Shown here: positions 1-8,402 of the stretch, piece after piece
Position numbering within the stretch: the stretch's first letter is position 1
Layout of the letters: the number at the start of each line of letters is the position of its first letter
Source: Gemmatales bacterium
Lineage (GTDB): Bacteria > Planctomycetota > Planctomycetia > Gemmatales > Gemmataceae
Length of the DNA stretch: 39,215 nt
Assembly: GCA_026004675.1 (NCBI GenBank)
Contig: BPJP01000016.1
Coordinates: 1-39,215, forward strand
Reading direction: 5' to 3'
Position numbers and translations under genes: made by a program
Notes under the pieces: generated by a model
Databases searched by the model: none
Told to the model about the DNA's origin: nothing
Seen by the model: only the letters and a program-made list of their open reading frames with translations

Positions 1-15
1 CGACTTACGTCAAAC

Positions 16-52
16 CGGCCTCCCAATTGTACCTAGGTACATCCGGAGGCCG
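16..52. terminator. Nested palindrome, likely bidirectional terminator
   Basis: An 8-bp perfect stem, CGGCCTCC (16-23) with GGAGGCCG (45-52), encloses a second perfect palindrome, GTACCTAGGTAC (29-40). On the plus strand the stem is followed by TTTTCG. It lies just past the frame-corrected end of the integrase, so a terminator for that gene is the simplest reading. Because it flanks an integrase, an attachment or recombinase-binding site is an alternative that cannot be excluded. Confidence 0.45.
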
Positions 53-60
53 TTTTCGTC

Positions 61-1321
61 TCAGCCGGTTTCGGGGTGATTGTCTTTTCCCGGATCGCAT
101 GATGTAAGGGATTTCATCAGGACTTCCGCGTCTCGCTGGACATCTCCGGGGGCATAGTGTCGCCGGGTCGTCTCCCAGGATGAGTGCCCGCATTACTCGG
201 CAGATGACCAAAGGGGGCACGCCAGCGTTTCGGAGTCGCTCTCCGCAGGATCGCCTCAGATCGTGGGCGGTTGCGTGTTTCTCCGGTCGGCCAGTTCGCT
301 CGTCAGCTGCTTCGACGACGATCCCGGCGGCCTTCCCAATTCGGGCGATAACTTTTCCAACCCACTCTGCGTCCGGTCGCTGATGTCGGGCCCTGCGGCC
401 CATCTTCAACTGGAGTGACAGCGGGTTGAATACCCAGCCGGTTCGCTCCTGCAACGGAGTTTCCAACAGTACAGTTTCAAACCACGGCAAGAGCGGAATA
501 CTCTCCTCGGTGTCGTTCTTTTGCATCGCGGCGGGAATCTCCAGAACGGGCAATTGTCCGTCCGGCCAAACGGGTCGGATCGTTCCCGGTTTATCCCAAG
601 AAACGTGCATCAATTCATCAAGCCGCAACGCCGATGCCCAGAGACCACGCAGAATGTACTTCCACGATTCGGCCGCCTCGTCGCCCACAACCCCGGCTGT
701 AGCGGCGAGTATCCGCTCAAACTCGACGTCCTTAATCGGCCGGCCCTTCATGGCCTTCTGTTTCGGCGTTTTGATCTTCCGGAGTTTCGGAGCGTTGGGA
801 AGCCAACCCTGCAGGTGTGCCCAGTTCAAAGCCGCAAGAACGGTGTTCATGTAGCCGCGGACTGTATAGGCCGACCGTGGTTTCTTGCGTCGGCTCTCGG
901 CTCCAGCCAGCAACTTCGCTTGAAGCTGCTGAAGAGCAATTGGCTCGGCGACATCGCCCAGAGTTCTCGGCTTGAGAATTCGCTCCGCGAGGTCGAGCCG
1001 GCTTTCGGCATGGGAAGCCGTACTGTCGCGAACAGTCGTCAAGTGAAGCACGCGATACTCTTCGCGGAAGTCATCCCACATCATTTCCGGCCCGACGATT
1101 TTTGAAGCACGCGGCTTTGCGTCAATCCCAAGAGTGAGTTTCGCCTGCAACTCAACGCGTTGACGTTCTGCTTCTTCCCGATCACTGCTTCCAGTTGAAA
1201 TACGGATTTCCCGCTTTTCGATCGGACACGTGTATCGGAGTTGATACCGTCGTCCTCTAGGTACGACGCGAACCTTCGGGATTTTCCGTGCGGATTTTGA
1301 TCGTGGTTTCTTCCTTGCCAT
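61..1321 (-). pseudogene. Tyrosine recombinase (phage-type integrase), frameshifted before the catalytic Tyr
   Basis: Tyrosine recombinases cut and rejoin DNA through a 3'-phosphotyrosine intermediate to integrate or excise mobile elements. An N-terminal basic segment and SAM-like core-binding region precede a catalytic domain with the AHDLRRS box (HxxR). After the motif CRVMR the raw frame runs on as unrelated sequence. Removing one base from the CCC run at 187-189 restores MRHSSWETTRRHYAPGDV, which supplies the third catalytic His and the nucleophilic Tyr, and a stop at 61. The corrected product is 419 aa, normal for the family. The ATG at 1321 (MARKKPRS) has GGAG just upstream; the longer upstream reading is unlikely. 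As printed, the protein lacks its nucleophile and should be inactive. It is the last gene of an integration module with the excisionase-like gene just upstream. Confidence 0.85.
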
Positions 1322-1365
1322 GTCTCCGAGCCTTCCTCGACCTTCGCGGATGGCGATCACTGCGA

Positions 1366-1602
1366 TCAGCCGGCTTCGGAAACGGAGTCACCGTTTCGGC
1401 GGTCGCCGCTGGCCAGCACGTACTCGATCCAATCACGACCGTGGATGTAGCCGTGCCTGTGGGCGTAGTAGACACGCAACCCGGCTCGCCTGGCGGCACG
1501 GACGGTCGCCGCTTTGATACCGAGCCTTCGCGTGAATGCTTGCAGCGTGTACAACTCGTCGGGGTTGATCACACCGGCTTTGGGATCGTCATGAATCGCC
1601 AT
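1366..1602 (-). CDS. Excisionase-like small HTH DNA-binding protein
   Basis: This 78-aa protein begins MAIHDDPKAG. A central MerR/Xis-like winged-helix segment (roughly residues 20-65) contains FTRRLGIKAATVRAARRAGL, followed by the charged RHGYIHGRDWIEYV strand-helix. Such proteins usually direct excision or act as recombination directionality factors for the neighbouring tyrosine recombinase, or select a helix by reading DNA in place of a full repressor. The ATG is preceded by AGGAGAGG at good spacing. It lies about 45 bp upstream of the integrase start on the same strand, so the two are probably co-transcribed. Function is inferred from fold-like pattern and position; a plain transcriptional regulator is the alternative. 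Confidence 0.7.
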   Translation of the reverse strand: MAIHDDPKAGVINPDELYTLQAFTRRLGIKAATVRAARRAGLRVYYAHRHGYIHGRDWIEYVLASGDRRNGDSVSEAG

Positions 1603-1621
1603 CTGGTAAACCTCTCCTGAA

Positions 1622-1644
1622 TGCGGAATGTGAATCTGTCCGCA
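1622..1644. promoter_or_regulatory. Inverted repeat upstream of the excisionase-like gene
   Basis: TGCGGA (1622-1627) and TCCGCA (1639-1644) form a perfect 6-bp inverted repeat separated by 11 bp, about 20 bp upstream of the start codon of the small HTH gene. The dyad spacing suits a dimeric regulator, possibly the Xis-like protein itself or a repressor. The rest of the 199-bp gap up to 1801 shows no gene. Confidence 0.35.
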
Positions 1645-1801
1645 ATAGGCAGGAACTATGCAGGTTTACCCGGCGAATGGAGAGGAGATTGCCGTAGAGA
1701 CGTGATTGGTCGGCAGAATGGCGGTGGGCCCGTATTTCACCGTATGCAAAACGGCGAAAAGGCATGCATATGCGGGATTGCGGTAGTCGTACTAACTGGA
1801 A

Positions 1802-2924
1802 TCACTCACCCGTGTCGTCTGAGTCGTTCCGTTCACGATCGGCAACGTTGCTCAAGTCGGATCGATAGTATTCTCGTGACTTCGGGCGATCCATGTGTTT
1901 GAGCACTTCGTGAATGACTTCCAGTTTGCATGCGAGCACATACCATTCCTTGTTGGATTTCCGTTTATTGCCGCTCTGCGTTTCGTTCAACGTCTGAGAC
2001 CATTTGCGTGGCAGCAACTCGCCGAGTTTCTTGAATGCTCGGCTTACTGTGGACTGGTCGACTCCCAATGTAGCCGCAAGCGTGTTTTGGTCGGCTTCGT
2101 CATTAACTTGCTCCTTCGTTTCCACACCGTGATGTCGCCACAATTCGCTCAGCAGCATCTGAGCAGTTCCCCGTGGCTCCCGCTTCTTTGTCTTACGCCG
2201 TTTACCTTGCCCTTTCGACGATTCTGACATTGCGTGTGCACATTCCAACAAGCGAGTCACTGCCAATTCCGACGCCAGCAAGACCGGCTTGTTCAGGACT
2301 GATGAAATCACCTCCGGAAGATGCAGGCCCCGATCTTGATACTCTTGTCGCCATTCACTCCAATCAAACGGTGGATTCGACACGCTTGCCAGGTAGGGCA
2401 CGACGTCGAATTCCGGGATACCGGAGTGATTTTCCCCACCACGAGAAATCTGCGTATTGGGTGAAATTGTCGACCTTATCGAGGAATTGGATGTAGGTGC
2501 CATAAGATGGCCTCGGCCTCTCGCTTCCAATCCAATGAACGATGTACAGCCAATGCAACAGACCTTCCGTTTGCCCGTTACCCACGGATGGAAAGTGGAA
2601 TCTTGGCAGAATGCTCTTTGGGACTCTTTCGAGCGTGGCCCGCATTTCGGCAGCCTGTTTGCGGAAGACCAGATGTCCCGAACGGTCCGTGTCGCACGAA
2701 ACTATGTAATGGACGTGGCGACGCCCATCGGCAAACGGCACCATGATCTGTTCGATCAGATTCGACCCCAAAACACAGAAACGGGGCACGAACTTCCCAA
2801 CGTGGAAATCTCCCGGATTGTCGAACTGTACAACGGCATGTTCGTAAACCGTTTCGTGCGATTCCTTCAGGACCCTTAGCGTGTCGCGGAATCGCTCCAA
2901 CCTGTTACGCCAGTCGATGGACAA
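1802..2924 (-). pseudogene. HTH protein of unknown function, split by a frameshift
   Basis: Two overlapping frames join into one 373-aa protein if one base is removed from the CCCC run at 2434-2437: the upstream frame up to DFSWW continues in the downstream frame as ENHSGIPEFDVVPYL. The start is TTG at 2924 with AGGAG six bases upstream. The N-terminal two thirds is not recognised; it has many aromatic residues and no obvious membrane segment. Around corrected residues 235-255 is a lysine/arginine-rich linker (GKRRKTKKREPRG). Near residue 285 is a clear helix-turn-helix, NTLAATLGVDQSTVSRAFKKL, pointing to DNA binding. Without correction, each half still makes an open product. I cannot name the family. 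Confidence 0.6.
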
Positions 2925-2978
2925 TTTGATCTCCTTTCTTTCCGGGGGAGGAATTTGGTTGCAGGTAACTCGTGGCGG

Positions 2979-3218
2979 CTACCCGTTCTGATTTGAAGCC
3001 TCCTTTGAGTCAGCCGGATCGTCTTGTTCGGCATCGGCAGCCCTTTGGGCGATGGCTGCCAGAACCTTCCCGATCGCCTCACACCGCAGGTCTGTCCATT
3101 CGCCTTCCGAGAGTCCGAACAAGGCGTGAGCCGGCGATGGTCGATGTTCGTTGCAATCGGTGATGCTGACGGTCCAACTCGCTCTGCGTCGCTTTCCCAC
3201 GCGTTTCAGCTTTTGCAT
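2979..3218 (-). CDS. Small hypothetical protein
   Basis: This 79-aa ORF has a strongly basic start (MQKLKRVGKRRR) and an acidic tail (AEQDDPADSKEASNQNG). The middle, ALFGLSEGEWTDLRCEAIGKVLAAIAQRA, looks like an amphipathic helix. It sits about 55 bp upstream of the frameshifted HTH gene on the same strand and just downstream of the IS66 insertion, so its original promoter has probably been separated from it by the element. An overlapping frame starting at 3234 (MDDATNAKAETRG) is also open for 50 codons, so the true N-terminus is uncertain. No function can be assigned. Confidence 0.4.
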   Translation of the reverse strand: MQKLKRVGKRRRASWTVSITDCNEHRPSPAHALFGLSEGEWTDLRCEAIGKVLAAIAQRAADAEQDDPADSKEASNQNG

Positions 3219-3278
3219 TAGTCGCGTCGTCCATGATTCTCAATCCTTCGTTTGTTGGTTTCAGCGGAGATGCTTGCT

Positions 3279-3286
3279 GTAGTGTC
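3279..3286. repeat. 8-bp target-site duplication of the IS66 element
   Basis: GTAGTGTC at 3279-3286 is repeated exactly at 6425-6432, immediately outside the two terminal inverted repeats. Eight base pairs is the duplication length typical of the IS66 family. Confidence 0.9.
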
Positions 3287-3463
3287 GTAAGCGCCCAGCA
3301 GGGCCATTGGCCGATGGGGGCGTTGGTGGGGCCGTCTGACTTGCTCGGTTCGATAGAAGAAGGTGAGAGGGACGATTCCGCAGGCAGGGCGGCGGACGCG
3401 AGTTAACGCGCAGCAATTAGCACAGGCCGACACATCAGACCGACACATCGGATCGGCACAAAG

Positions 3464-3633
3464 ACCGGCACATCGCGCATCGGCACGAAGATCGGCACAT
3501 CGCGCATCGGCACGAAGATCGGCACATCGCGCATCGGCACGAAGATCGGCACATCGCGCATCGGCACGAAGATCGGCACATCGCGCATCGGCACGAAGAT
3601 CGGCACATCGCGCATCGGCACGAAGATCGGCAC
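3464..3633. repeat. 27-bp tandem repeat (minisatellite), six units plus a partial one
   Basis: Units start at 3464, 3491, 3518, 3545, 3572 and 3599, with a partial copy at 3626. The unit begins ATCGGCACATCGCGC and ends ATCGGCACGAAG; the first unit has one mismatch, the rest are identical. ATCGGCAC occurs twice per unit, so the period is itself an expanded sub-repeat. A degenerate unit precedes it (about 3437-3463). Because 27 is a multiple of three, several frames are open across it, which gives false ORFs. It lies inside the IS66 element. Confidence 0.95.
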
Positions 3634-3684
3634 CAAGGAGAATCAGTAACGTGGCTGACTTAAACAGTCCCGCTGAGCCGCCGA

Positions 3685-5472
3685 TCATGTGGAGCCCGAT
3701 CGGGCGCGTTGCTTCCATGCTCGACGCCGGACACGACGCTCTCGTTTACGATCCGTCCGCTCCTTGCGCTCCTGAATGCGATGCTCGCGAACAGCTTCCG
3801 GATGCTCGTGACGCCAGTGCCATGGCAAGAGCGACTCGTAGTTCGTATTGCCGGCAAGCAGTTGGTCGAGCACATCCTTGATGTAAGACCACACGTCCAG
3901 ATCGTTCCGCAGGGCACTGCTAACCAGAGTCAGTAAGCCGGCCGTTCGTTCACCCCCCTTCACGCTACCAGCAAACAGCCAGTTCTTCCTGCCGATCGCA
4001 ACCTGTTTCATCAGTTGCTCGGTATCGTTATTGTCGATCGGCACGTGAGGATCATCCAAATACCGTCGCAACGGACCCCAGTGGTTCTTAATGTATTGGA
4101 TCGCTTTGCCAAAGTCGGACTTCGGAAGAATCACGTGGCCAGCTCGCTCGTCCGCGTCCTTCAACCACTGCTCCATCGCCTTCCAGATTTCGACCGCCTC
4201 GGTCTGACGCAGTTGCAGACGTTCTTCGGGCGACATATCCTTGCCACGGTCCTCGATGTCCCACAACTGTTGATACCACTGCAGCCACTGCCGTCGATCA
4301 GACGGATAGGCGTTCGACTCGAATATCTTGCGGCGGGCATGGGCATTGCATGCAGCGCGGACAATGGCCCCTTCCGATGCCACCACAATCGACTCGAATC
4401 CAGACCAGCAATCTCCTATTAACGTCCCCTGGTAGTCGCGAAACATCAACTCGGGGCCGTCCCGGTGGCGACTTACCGTAAAGTCGAACAGATTCAGTTT
4501 GATCGTCGAGCCGCGGTAGGCCCACATCCGGCCATTGATGCTGCGTTTCCCTTCCCGAATTGCCTCGCTGAACACTTCGTGCATACGACGTTGCTTGGGA
4601 TCCTCCAAGTCGAAGTCGGGCAGCGCACGAGGCAGCAGGAGCGCCGTTCGCGTTTCATCGGTTCCGATGACCGAGTCTTGCATTAACTGCTGCTTGAAGT
4701 ACGCGAGTAGAGGCTCGATCACGAAATGGGCTTGGGCGTAGATGTTGCACAGCGTGCTGCGTTGCGGAGTCCAGCCAATACTGCGAAACAGGTCCTGCTG
4801 CCGATAGAATGGCAGGTGATAGCCGAGTCTCGCTGTGATGATCTCCGCTGCCACCGAAGTATCGTACTTATTGCCTTCCACCAGGCTGCTCGGCCGCTCG
4901 GGGGAGGCGATGCCACAATCAGGCGAGGCGGCACAGGCGTACTTGGGATAGAGTGTCACGAGCACTTTGGCTTTTGGCGGCTGATACACCAGCGTTTCGG
5001 TGCGGTCCCACATGGCCTCGGGCAGCAGTTCGCGATCACCGTGAGTCGGGCAGGTTTTCAAATCGTCAGAAACCTCGGCCATCACCTCTTCGCGCGGCAG
5101 ATGCGGCGGGAGACGCTCGTCTCGCCTCTTGCGCGGACGCCGCCGCTTATGTTCGGGAATCGTCTGCTCGAGTTCTTCCACGGCATCGGCCAGGCCTTCG
5201 GCCGCATCGGCTGCTTCGTCCGAATCGCCGAAATCGAGCTTCAACTGATTCGGATCGGCGAGATAGCGTTCGCTGCGTTTGCGAAATGTCTGCAGCAAGA
5301 GCTCATCGTAGGCCTTCTTCCAACCGGCAACTTCTTCCTGCAGCGACTTGATCTTCAGGTCCTTCTCCTGAAGCTCAACGTCAAGCCTGCGGAGTTGCTC
5401 GCGGAAAAGTGCGTTTGCCTGCTCAAGCTGAGCTAGCCGATCGCCGTCGTCAGGATGCGTTGTTGTGTTCAT
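3685..5472 (-). CDS. tnpC: IS66 TnpC, DDE transposase
   Basis: This is the main IS66 transposase. The N-terminal coiled-coil region (LAQLEQANALFREQLRRL onward) is followed by an HTH/zinc region (CPTHGD, CAASPDC) and the DDE catalytic core. Visible catalytic segments are SVIGTDET (first Asp), LIGDCWSGFESIV (second Asp) and NNDTEQLMKQVAIGRKNWLF (Glu). The C-terminal tail is very basic (RKERTDRKRERRVRRR). Translation probably starts at MNTTTHPDD (5472) rather than the in-frame codon 28 residues earlier. At about 595 aa it is slightly longer than typical TnpC. It is last in the tnpA-tnpB-tnpC operon. Confidence 0.93.
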   Translation of the reverse strand: MNTTTHPDDGDRLAQLEQANALFREQLRRLDVELQEKDLKIKSLQEEVAGWKKAYDELLLQTFRKRSERYLADPNQLKLDFGDSDEAADAAEGLADAVEELEQTIPEHKRRRPRKRRDERLPPHLPREEVMAEVSDDLKTCPTHGDRELLPEAMWDRTETLVYQPPKAKVLVTLYPKYACAASPDCGIASPERPSSLVEGNKYDTSVAAEIITARLGYHLPFYRQQDLFRSIGWTPQRSTLCNIYAQAHFVIEPLLAYFKQQLMQDSVIGTDETRTALLLPRALPDFDLEDPKQRRMHEVFSEAIREGKRSINGRMWAYRGSTIKLNLFDFTVSRHRDGPELMFRDYQGTLIGDCWSGFESIVVASEGAIVRAACNAHARRKIFESNAYPSDRRQWLQWYQQLWDIEDRGKDMSPEERLQLRQTEAVEIWKAMEQWLKDADERAGHVILPKSDFGKAIQYIKNHWGPLRRYLDDPHVPIDNNDTEQLMKQVAIGRKNWLFAGSVKGGERTAGLLTLVSSALRNDLDVWSYIKDVLDQLLAGNTNYESLLPWHWRHEHPEAVREHRIQERKERTDRKRERRVRRRAWKQRARSGST

Positions 5473-5613
5473 GACGACGAATGTAGCCAGGTGCGCCGAT
5501 GGCGCAAGACCCTTTTCGAGGTTCTTGCAAGTTTTTTTCAAAACGTTTTCACGCATCCATTACTCGACGCAGGACGTGTTCGATCCGACCAGCATCACCG
5601 GTGCACTCGGTGC

Positions 5614-5982
5614 CTATGCTGCTTGCGTTCTGGATAGAGCAAACCGTTTGCGACGGCGATCGGAGCCAACCAACGACACGCCGGCAAGCAACATCGCAAG
5701 CTGTGTCGTGTCCAATTCGATCGCCTCAGCACCGTCGTTGGGCCGTAGCGATTCGAACGTCCCCGCTTCGAGCACGCGGTAGTAAAGCCAAAACCCGCCG
5801 CGTTCATAATGAAGAACCTTCATGCGATCTTGCCGGCGGTTGATGAAGACATACAGGCTGCCGTCGAGCGGGTCTGCGTTGAGTTGCTCCCGTACCAGAC
5901 CGCTAAGTCCGCTAATGCCTCTGCGGAGATCTGCGGGGCGGGTGTAGACGTAGATTCTGACGCCAGCGGCGATCGATAGCAT
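5614..5982 (-). CDS. tnpB: IS66 TnpB (Orf2 accessory protein)
   Basis: A protein of about 122 aa with the hallmark IS66 Orf2 pattern: a start region giving VYTRPADLRRGISGLSGLV, then SLYVFINRRQDRMKVLHYERGGFWLYYRVLEAGTF in the middle. TnpB is needed with TnpA and TnpC for IS66 transposition, although its biochemical role is not well defined. The start MLSIAAGV at 5982 lies a few bases past the tnpA stop, consistent with coupled translation. Confidence 0.93.
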   Translation of the reverse strand: MLSIAAGVRIYVYTRPADLRRGISGLSGLVREQLNADPLDGSLYVFINRRQDRMKVLHYERGGFWLYYRVLEAGTFESLRPNDGAEAIELDTTQLAMLLAGVSLVGSDRRRKRFALSRTQAA

Positions 5983-5986
5983 GCGG

Positions 5987-6328
5987 TCAGCCTCCCAAGC
6001 CCGTTTCATACGTCGCCACCATTTTGTCCAGCGCCAGTTCCACTAGCCGAAGATCGGGACCGACGACGATCTCCACGTTGTTAGGGAGGCGAATGGATAG
6101 GCCCATTGGGGAAACTTGACCTTCGACCACCCGCACTTTTTGAAATGCCGGCTGGCCAGTGCGCTGGGACGTGCCGCGGTCGCCGAGCTTCTTTTTCCAG
6201 TGGTAGAATGACGGTTGCGAAACCTGCTCGGCTTTGCAGAACTCCGTGACGGTTTGACCAGATGCAGCATAGCGAGCCATTCGCTGCGACCACTCTCGAA
6301 TTTTCGCCGGACGCGGTCCTTGTGCCAT
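5987..6328 (-). CDS. tnpA: IS66 TnpA (Orf1, HTH accessory protein)
   Basis: A protein of about 113 aa with an N-terminal helix-turn-helix, YAASGQTVTEFCKAEQVSQPSFYHWKKKL, typical of IS66 Orf1 and IS3-like OrfA proteins, followed by a short C-terminal region (SIRLPNNVEIVVGPDLRLVELAL). The likely start is MAQGPRP at 6328, three codons after an earlier in-frame ATG. It is first in the transposase operon, near the right-hand terminal repeat that should carry its promoter. Confidence 0.9.
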   Translation of the reverse strand: MAQGPRPAKIREWSQRMARYAASGQTVTEFCKAEQVSQPSFYHWKKKLGDRGTSQRTGQPAFQKVRVVEGQVSPMGLSIRLPNNVEIVVGPDLRLVELALDKMVATYETGLGG

Positions 6329-6593
6329 GGGAGTCACTCCTCAGGTTGACGTAGAAGCTGGAAACTAATCGCCTACGTCACCAACATACCCCCTTCGTCA
6401 ACAACCGTTCTGATGGGCGCTTACGTAGTGTCCGCCATTCGAGTCGTTTACTTTTGGGGCCAACCCGAAAAAGCTCGCTCAACGCCTCGTTCCATTTTAC
6501 CGACTGCCCCAGCGTCGTCAGAGGTTACGGCGATACGTCACTCGTCGACATCGGCTGTATCGCCAGCCTGTGGGATCTGTGGCCAATGAAAAC

Positions 6594-6615
6594 AACTTAC
6601 GAACCGACGTAAGTT
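6594..6615 (-). terminator. Hairpin downstream of the WYL-type HTH gene
   Basis: AACTTACG (6594-6601) and CGTAAGTT (6608-6615) form a perfect 8-bp stem with a 6-base loop. Read on the minus strand the stem is followed by GTTTTCATT, resembling a weak intrinsic terminator about 80 bp past the stop of the gene at 6694. The rest of 6425-6693 shows no convincing gene. Confidence 0.45.
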
Positions 6616-6693
6616 GGCTTGATAGCCTTTCGAGAAAGCCCTGTTTTGGCGAAGACTTCGGTGGACAGTGGACGTCCAACGGGAAAGAGCGGT

Positions 6694-7137
6694 TCAGTCC
6701 GGCTGGTCTGCGTCGGACACCGTCCCCTCAAGCGTTTCACAAAATTGGCGGAGCGAATCCATAAAGCGTTCGCCGTCTTCGAGAAGTTGCTGGGCGGCAG
6801 GCAGGACGGTCTCGGCGTTGATTGTCCCCTCGTTCCGTTCTTCGTCGCGTTGAAGCCCGGGGAAGCGAAATCCTTCGCGAACGCGATAACACTGGGACTC
6901 TTTGCAGAAGTACCACGGAACGCCGGCCATGCTGAGCGTCTGCAGAATGCGATGAACGGTTCGCGGTGAGCACTCCAGTTCTGCGGCCAAAGATTCGACG
7001 TCCCATCGCCCTCGCCCCATGATGCAGTGCAGGACTCGGAGGTGGCGGGCCAGCCGTTCACTTTGGCGAAGACGGCGGTCTGCGTCCGTTCGTGGCGTGT
7101 GAGTCGATTTCTTCTTCGGCCTTCGGTTCTTTGCCAT
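6694..7137 (-). CDS. HTH regulator resembling the N-terminus of WYL-family proteins, without a WYL domain
   Basis: This 147-aa protein starts MAKNRRPKK with a basic arm. It then has a DeoR/HTH_11-like winged helix, DADRRLRQSERLARHLRVL, followed by GRWDVESLAAELECSPRTVHRILQTL. The same arrangement is present in the full-length WYL regulator encoded at 13116-14123, so the two are paralogues. Here the protein ends about 60 residues after the wing, at CETLEGTVSDADQPD, with no WYL ligand-binding domain. It may be a natural short form that competes at the same sites, or a truncation. It is transcribed divergently from the nuclease-like gene at 7266, with an inverted repeat between them. Confidence 0.7.
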   Translation of the reverse strand: MAKNRRPKKKSTHTPRTDADRRLRQSERLARHLRVLHCIMGRGRWDVESLAAELECSPRTVHRILQTLSMAGVPWYFCKESQCYRVREGFRFPGLQRDEERNEGTINAETVLPAAQQLLEDGERFMDSLRQFCETLEGTVSDADQPD

Positions 7138-7169
7138 GCCGACAATTGTGTCAGCAGGAGCTGCCACCA

Positions 7170-7249
7170 GTGGGTCAGCCTATTTGGCTGCGTGCCGTCC
7201 GAGGTGAGATGTCGCGTTTCCCCATGACCAACACTCGGAACTGACCCAC
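7170..7249. promoter_or_regulatory. Divergent promoter region with a GTGGGTCAG inverted repeat
   Basis: GTGGGTCAG (7170-7178) and CTGACCCAC (7241-7249) are a perfect 9-bp inverted repeat with 62 bp between arms, inside the 128-bp gap between divergent genes. CTGACCC also begins the promoter-like blocks at 14317-14351 and 15045-15078, so it may be a shared regulator site, for example for the WYL-type proteins. Confidence 0.35.
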
Positions 7250-7265
7250 AGTTGACAGTGAAGGC

Positions 7266-8111
7266 ATGTATTGTCATTGCATGAAAAATGATCAGCACCT
7301 TCGGCGGCTCATTCCCGTTACATCCATTTGGCACTTCTACCATTTCCTACGGGAATTCCCAAACTCTAAACTTCAGCTTCAGATTGCTCGGGAGTGTCAC
7401 CGCCTACCGGGCCGGCTTGACAAGATGATCGGAGCAAGTGCACTGCACTTTTCCCGTTACGACAATCGTGAAGAGTCGTTTCATTCACGCCCGCAGAATC
7501 AGAACCCAGCCCGCCTTGAGAGATATGCCGCGTCGAAGGACCCAGCAAAACGCGTTGCTGCGTTGGCTGGAGCGGGACAACTGATCCTTCAAGGTGATGA
7601 TAGTCTTGGCTTCGAATACGTGGACTACGAATTCGGACCGTGTCGTACCACTCGTAGCCAACACGAAAGCGGACCGGGTGGCTATGGCCCTGGGAAAGAC
7701 ACGTTCGATCTTCTGCTTGTCAGCAGAGAAGATCGAGATGGCCATCGTCTTCCCATCATTGGCGAAATCAAGGACGGAGAGACTGATCGAAATCCATTCC
7801 TTGCACTGATTCAAGGTCTGGCACACGTTGTCGCGATGACGACTGAGGCACAGAGAGATCGGCTTGATCGTTCATATCCTGGCCGATTCGATTGGCCGGA
7901 TGGAGGGCCGTTCGTTGATCTCTACCTCTTGTTGATCAACTACCCGTCGGGGGATAAGGAACAAGAATTTCTGGAACTAACGGACAAACTCGCTGGTGCA
8001 TTGCTCGAACCTGGCACACAGACTTCTCAACTGGTCCGTCGCATTGCCTGTATCGATACTGCGAATGATCCACCTACCGACTTTTCGATTCGGTTCATCC
8101 GCGAACATTGA
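7266..8111 (+). CDS. Hypothetical protein with a PD-(D/E)XK-like core
   Basis: A protein of about 281 aa and one of only two real plus-strand genes here. The centre has a restriction-endonuclease-like signature: FDLLLVS with the acidic residue, then about 20 residues later IIGEIKDGE (E-x-K), followed by a helix FLALIQGLAHVVAMT. The upstream YVDYEFGP and downstream VDLYLLLINYPSG strands are compatible with that fold. The start is uncertain: ATG 7266 or ATG 7281 (MKNDQHL). It faces away from the WYL-like HTH gene. A DNA- or RNA-cleaving role is an inference from the motif; neither specificity nor activity is visible. Confidence 0.55.
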   Translation: MYCHCMKNDQHLRRLIPVTSIWHFYHFLREFPNSKLQLQIARECHRLPGRLDKMIGASALHFSRYDNREESFHSRPQNQNPARLERYAASKDPAKRVAALAGAGQLILQGDDSLGFEYVDYEFGPCRTTRSQHESGPGGYGPGKDTFDLLLVSREDRDGHRLPIIGEIKDGETDRNPFLALIQGLAHVVAMTTEAQRDRLDRSYPGRFDWPDGGPFVDLYLLLINYPSGDKEQEFLELTDKLAGALLEPGTQTSQLVRRIACIDTANDPPTDFSIRFIREH

Positions 8112-8402
8112 GATCGATCAACGGGCATCTAGCCATTTCTTGAGTCGGGCATGGCATAATCTTCCCGACCAGCATGCTCGGACCCGCGTATGTCTTAGGG
8201 CTCCTCTAGGATGGGAATCCTTCGAGATCATAACCAACCCTTTCACGGAGACTGCTCGATGCCCCTGACCACCGACGGCCAACACGATGGCAAGGTCGTA
8301 AAGACTCTCCGGTTTCACTTGCCGGAGGGAGCCTTGCATTTCAGGGTGCCCAAGTTGAGAATCCCGTCTGTTTTTGTATTGGGCAAAAAGATCCAAACGT
8401 TC
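8112..8402. other. Intergenic stretch between convergent genes; nothing recognised
   Basis: This stretch lies between the 3' ends of the plus-strand nuclease-like gene and the minus-strand dnaE. A 92-codon minus-strand frame (8118-8396) and a plus-strand frame (8211-8420) are open, but neither shows a domain nor a good ribosome-binding site. Neither frame continues the DnaE C-terminal domain, so the polymerase is not simply frameshifted here. Confidence 0.4.

Larger units (their letters stand above)
3287..6424 (-). mobile_element. Complete IS66-family insertion sequence (3138 bp)
   Basis: The element carries the three IS66 genes tnpA-tnpB-tnpC in order on the minus strand. Its ends are inverted repeats beginning GTAAGCGCCCA: left from 3287 (followed by GCAG), right from 6424 reading inward (followed by TCAG). 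A perfect 8-bp duplication, GTAGTGTC, flanks it. All three genes are open, so the copy may be active and recent. It separates the small ORF at 2979-3218 from the upstream HTH gene at 6694-7137. Unusually, the segment between tnpC and the left terminal repeat carries a 27-bp tandem repeat. Confidence 0.93.

Noticed and set aside
3437..3633. Possible CRISPR array
   Set aside because: Units are contiguous with no unique spacers, so it is a simple tandem repeat. No Cas1 or Cas2 is encoded.
3218..3881. Long ORFs on both strands across the tandem repeat (ADLRADARC and SAHRASARR type products)
   Set aside because: They arise because the 27-bp period keeps several frames open. No start site or domain supports them, and they cross the IS66 end.
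6597..7343. A 248-codon minus-strand frame overlapping the WYL-like gene
   Set aside because: It is in another frame over the HTH gene, rich in Arg/Ser/Thr, with no domain or ribosome-binding site.
8118..8396. Missing C-terminal part of DnaE in another frame
   Set aside because: Neither alternative frame resembles the polymerase C-terminal domains, so the polymerase end is a true truncation rather than a simple frameshift.
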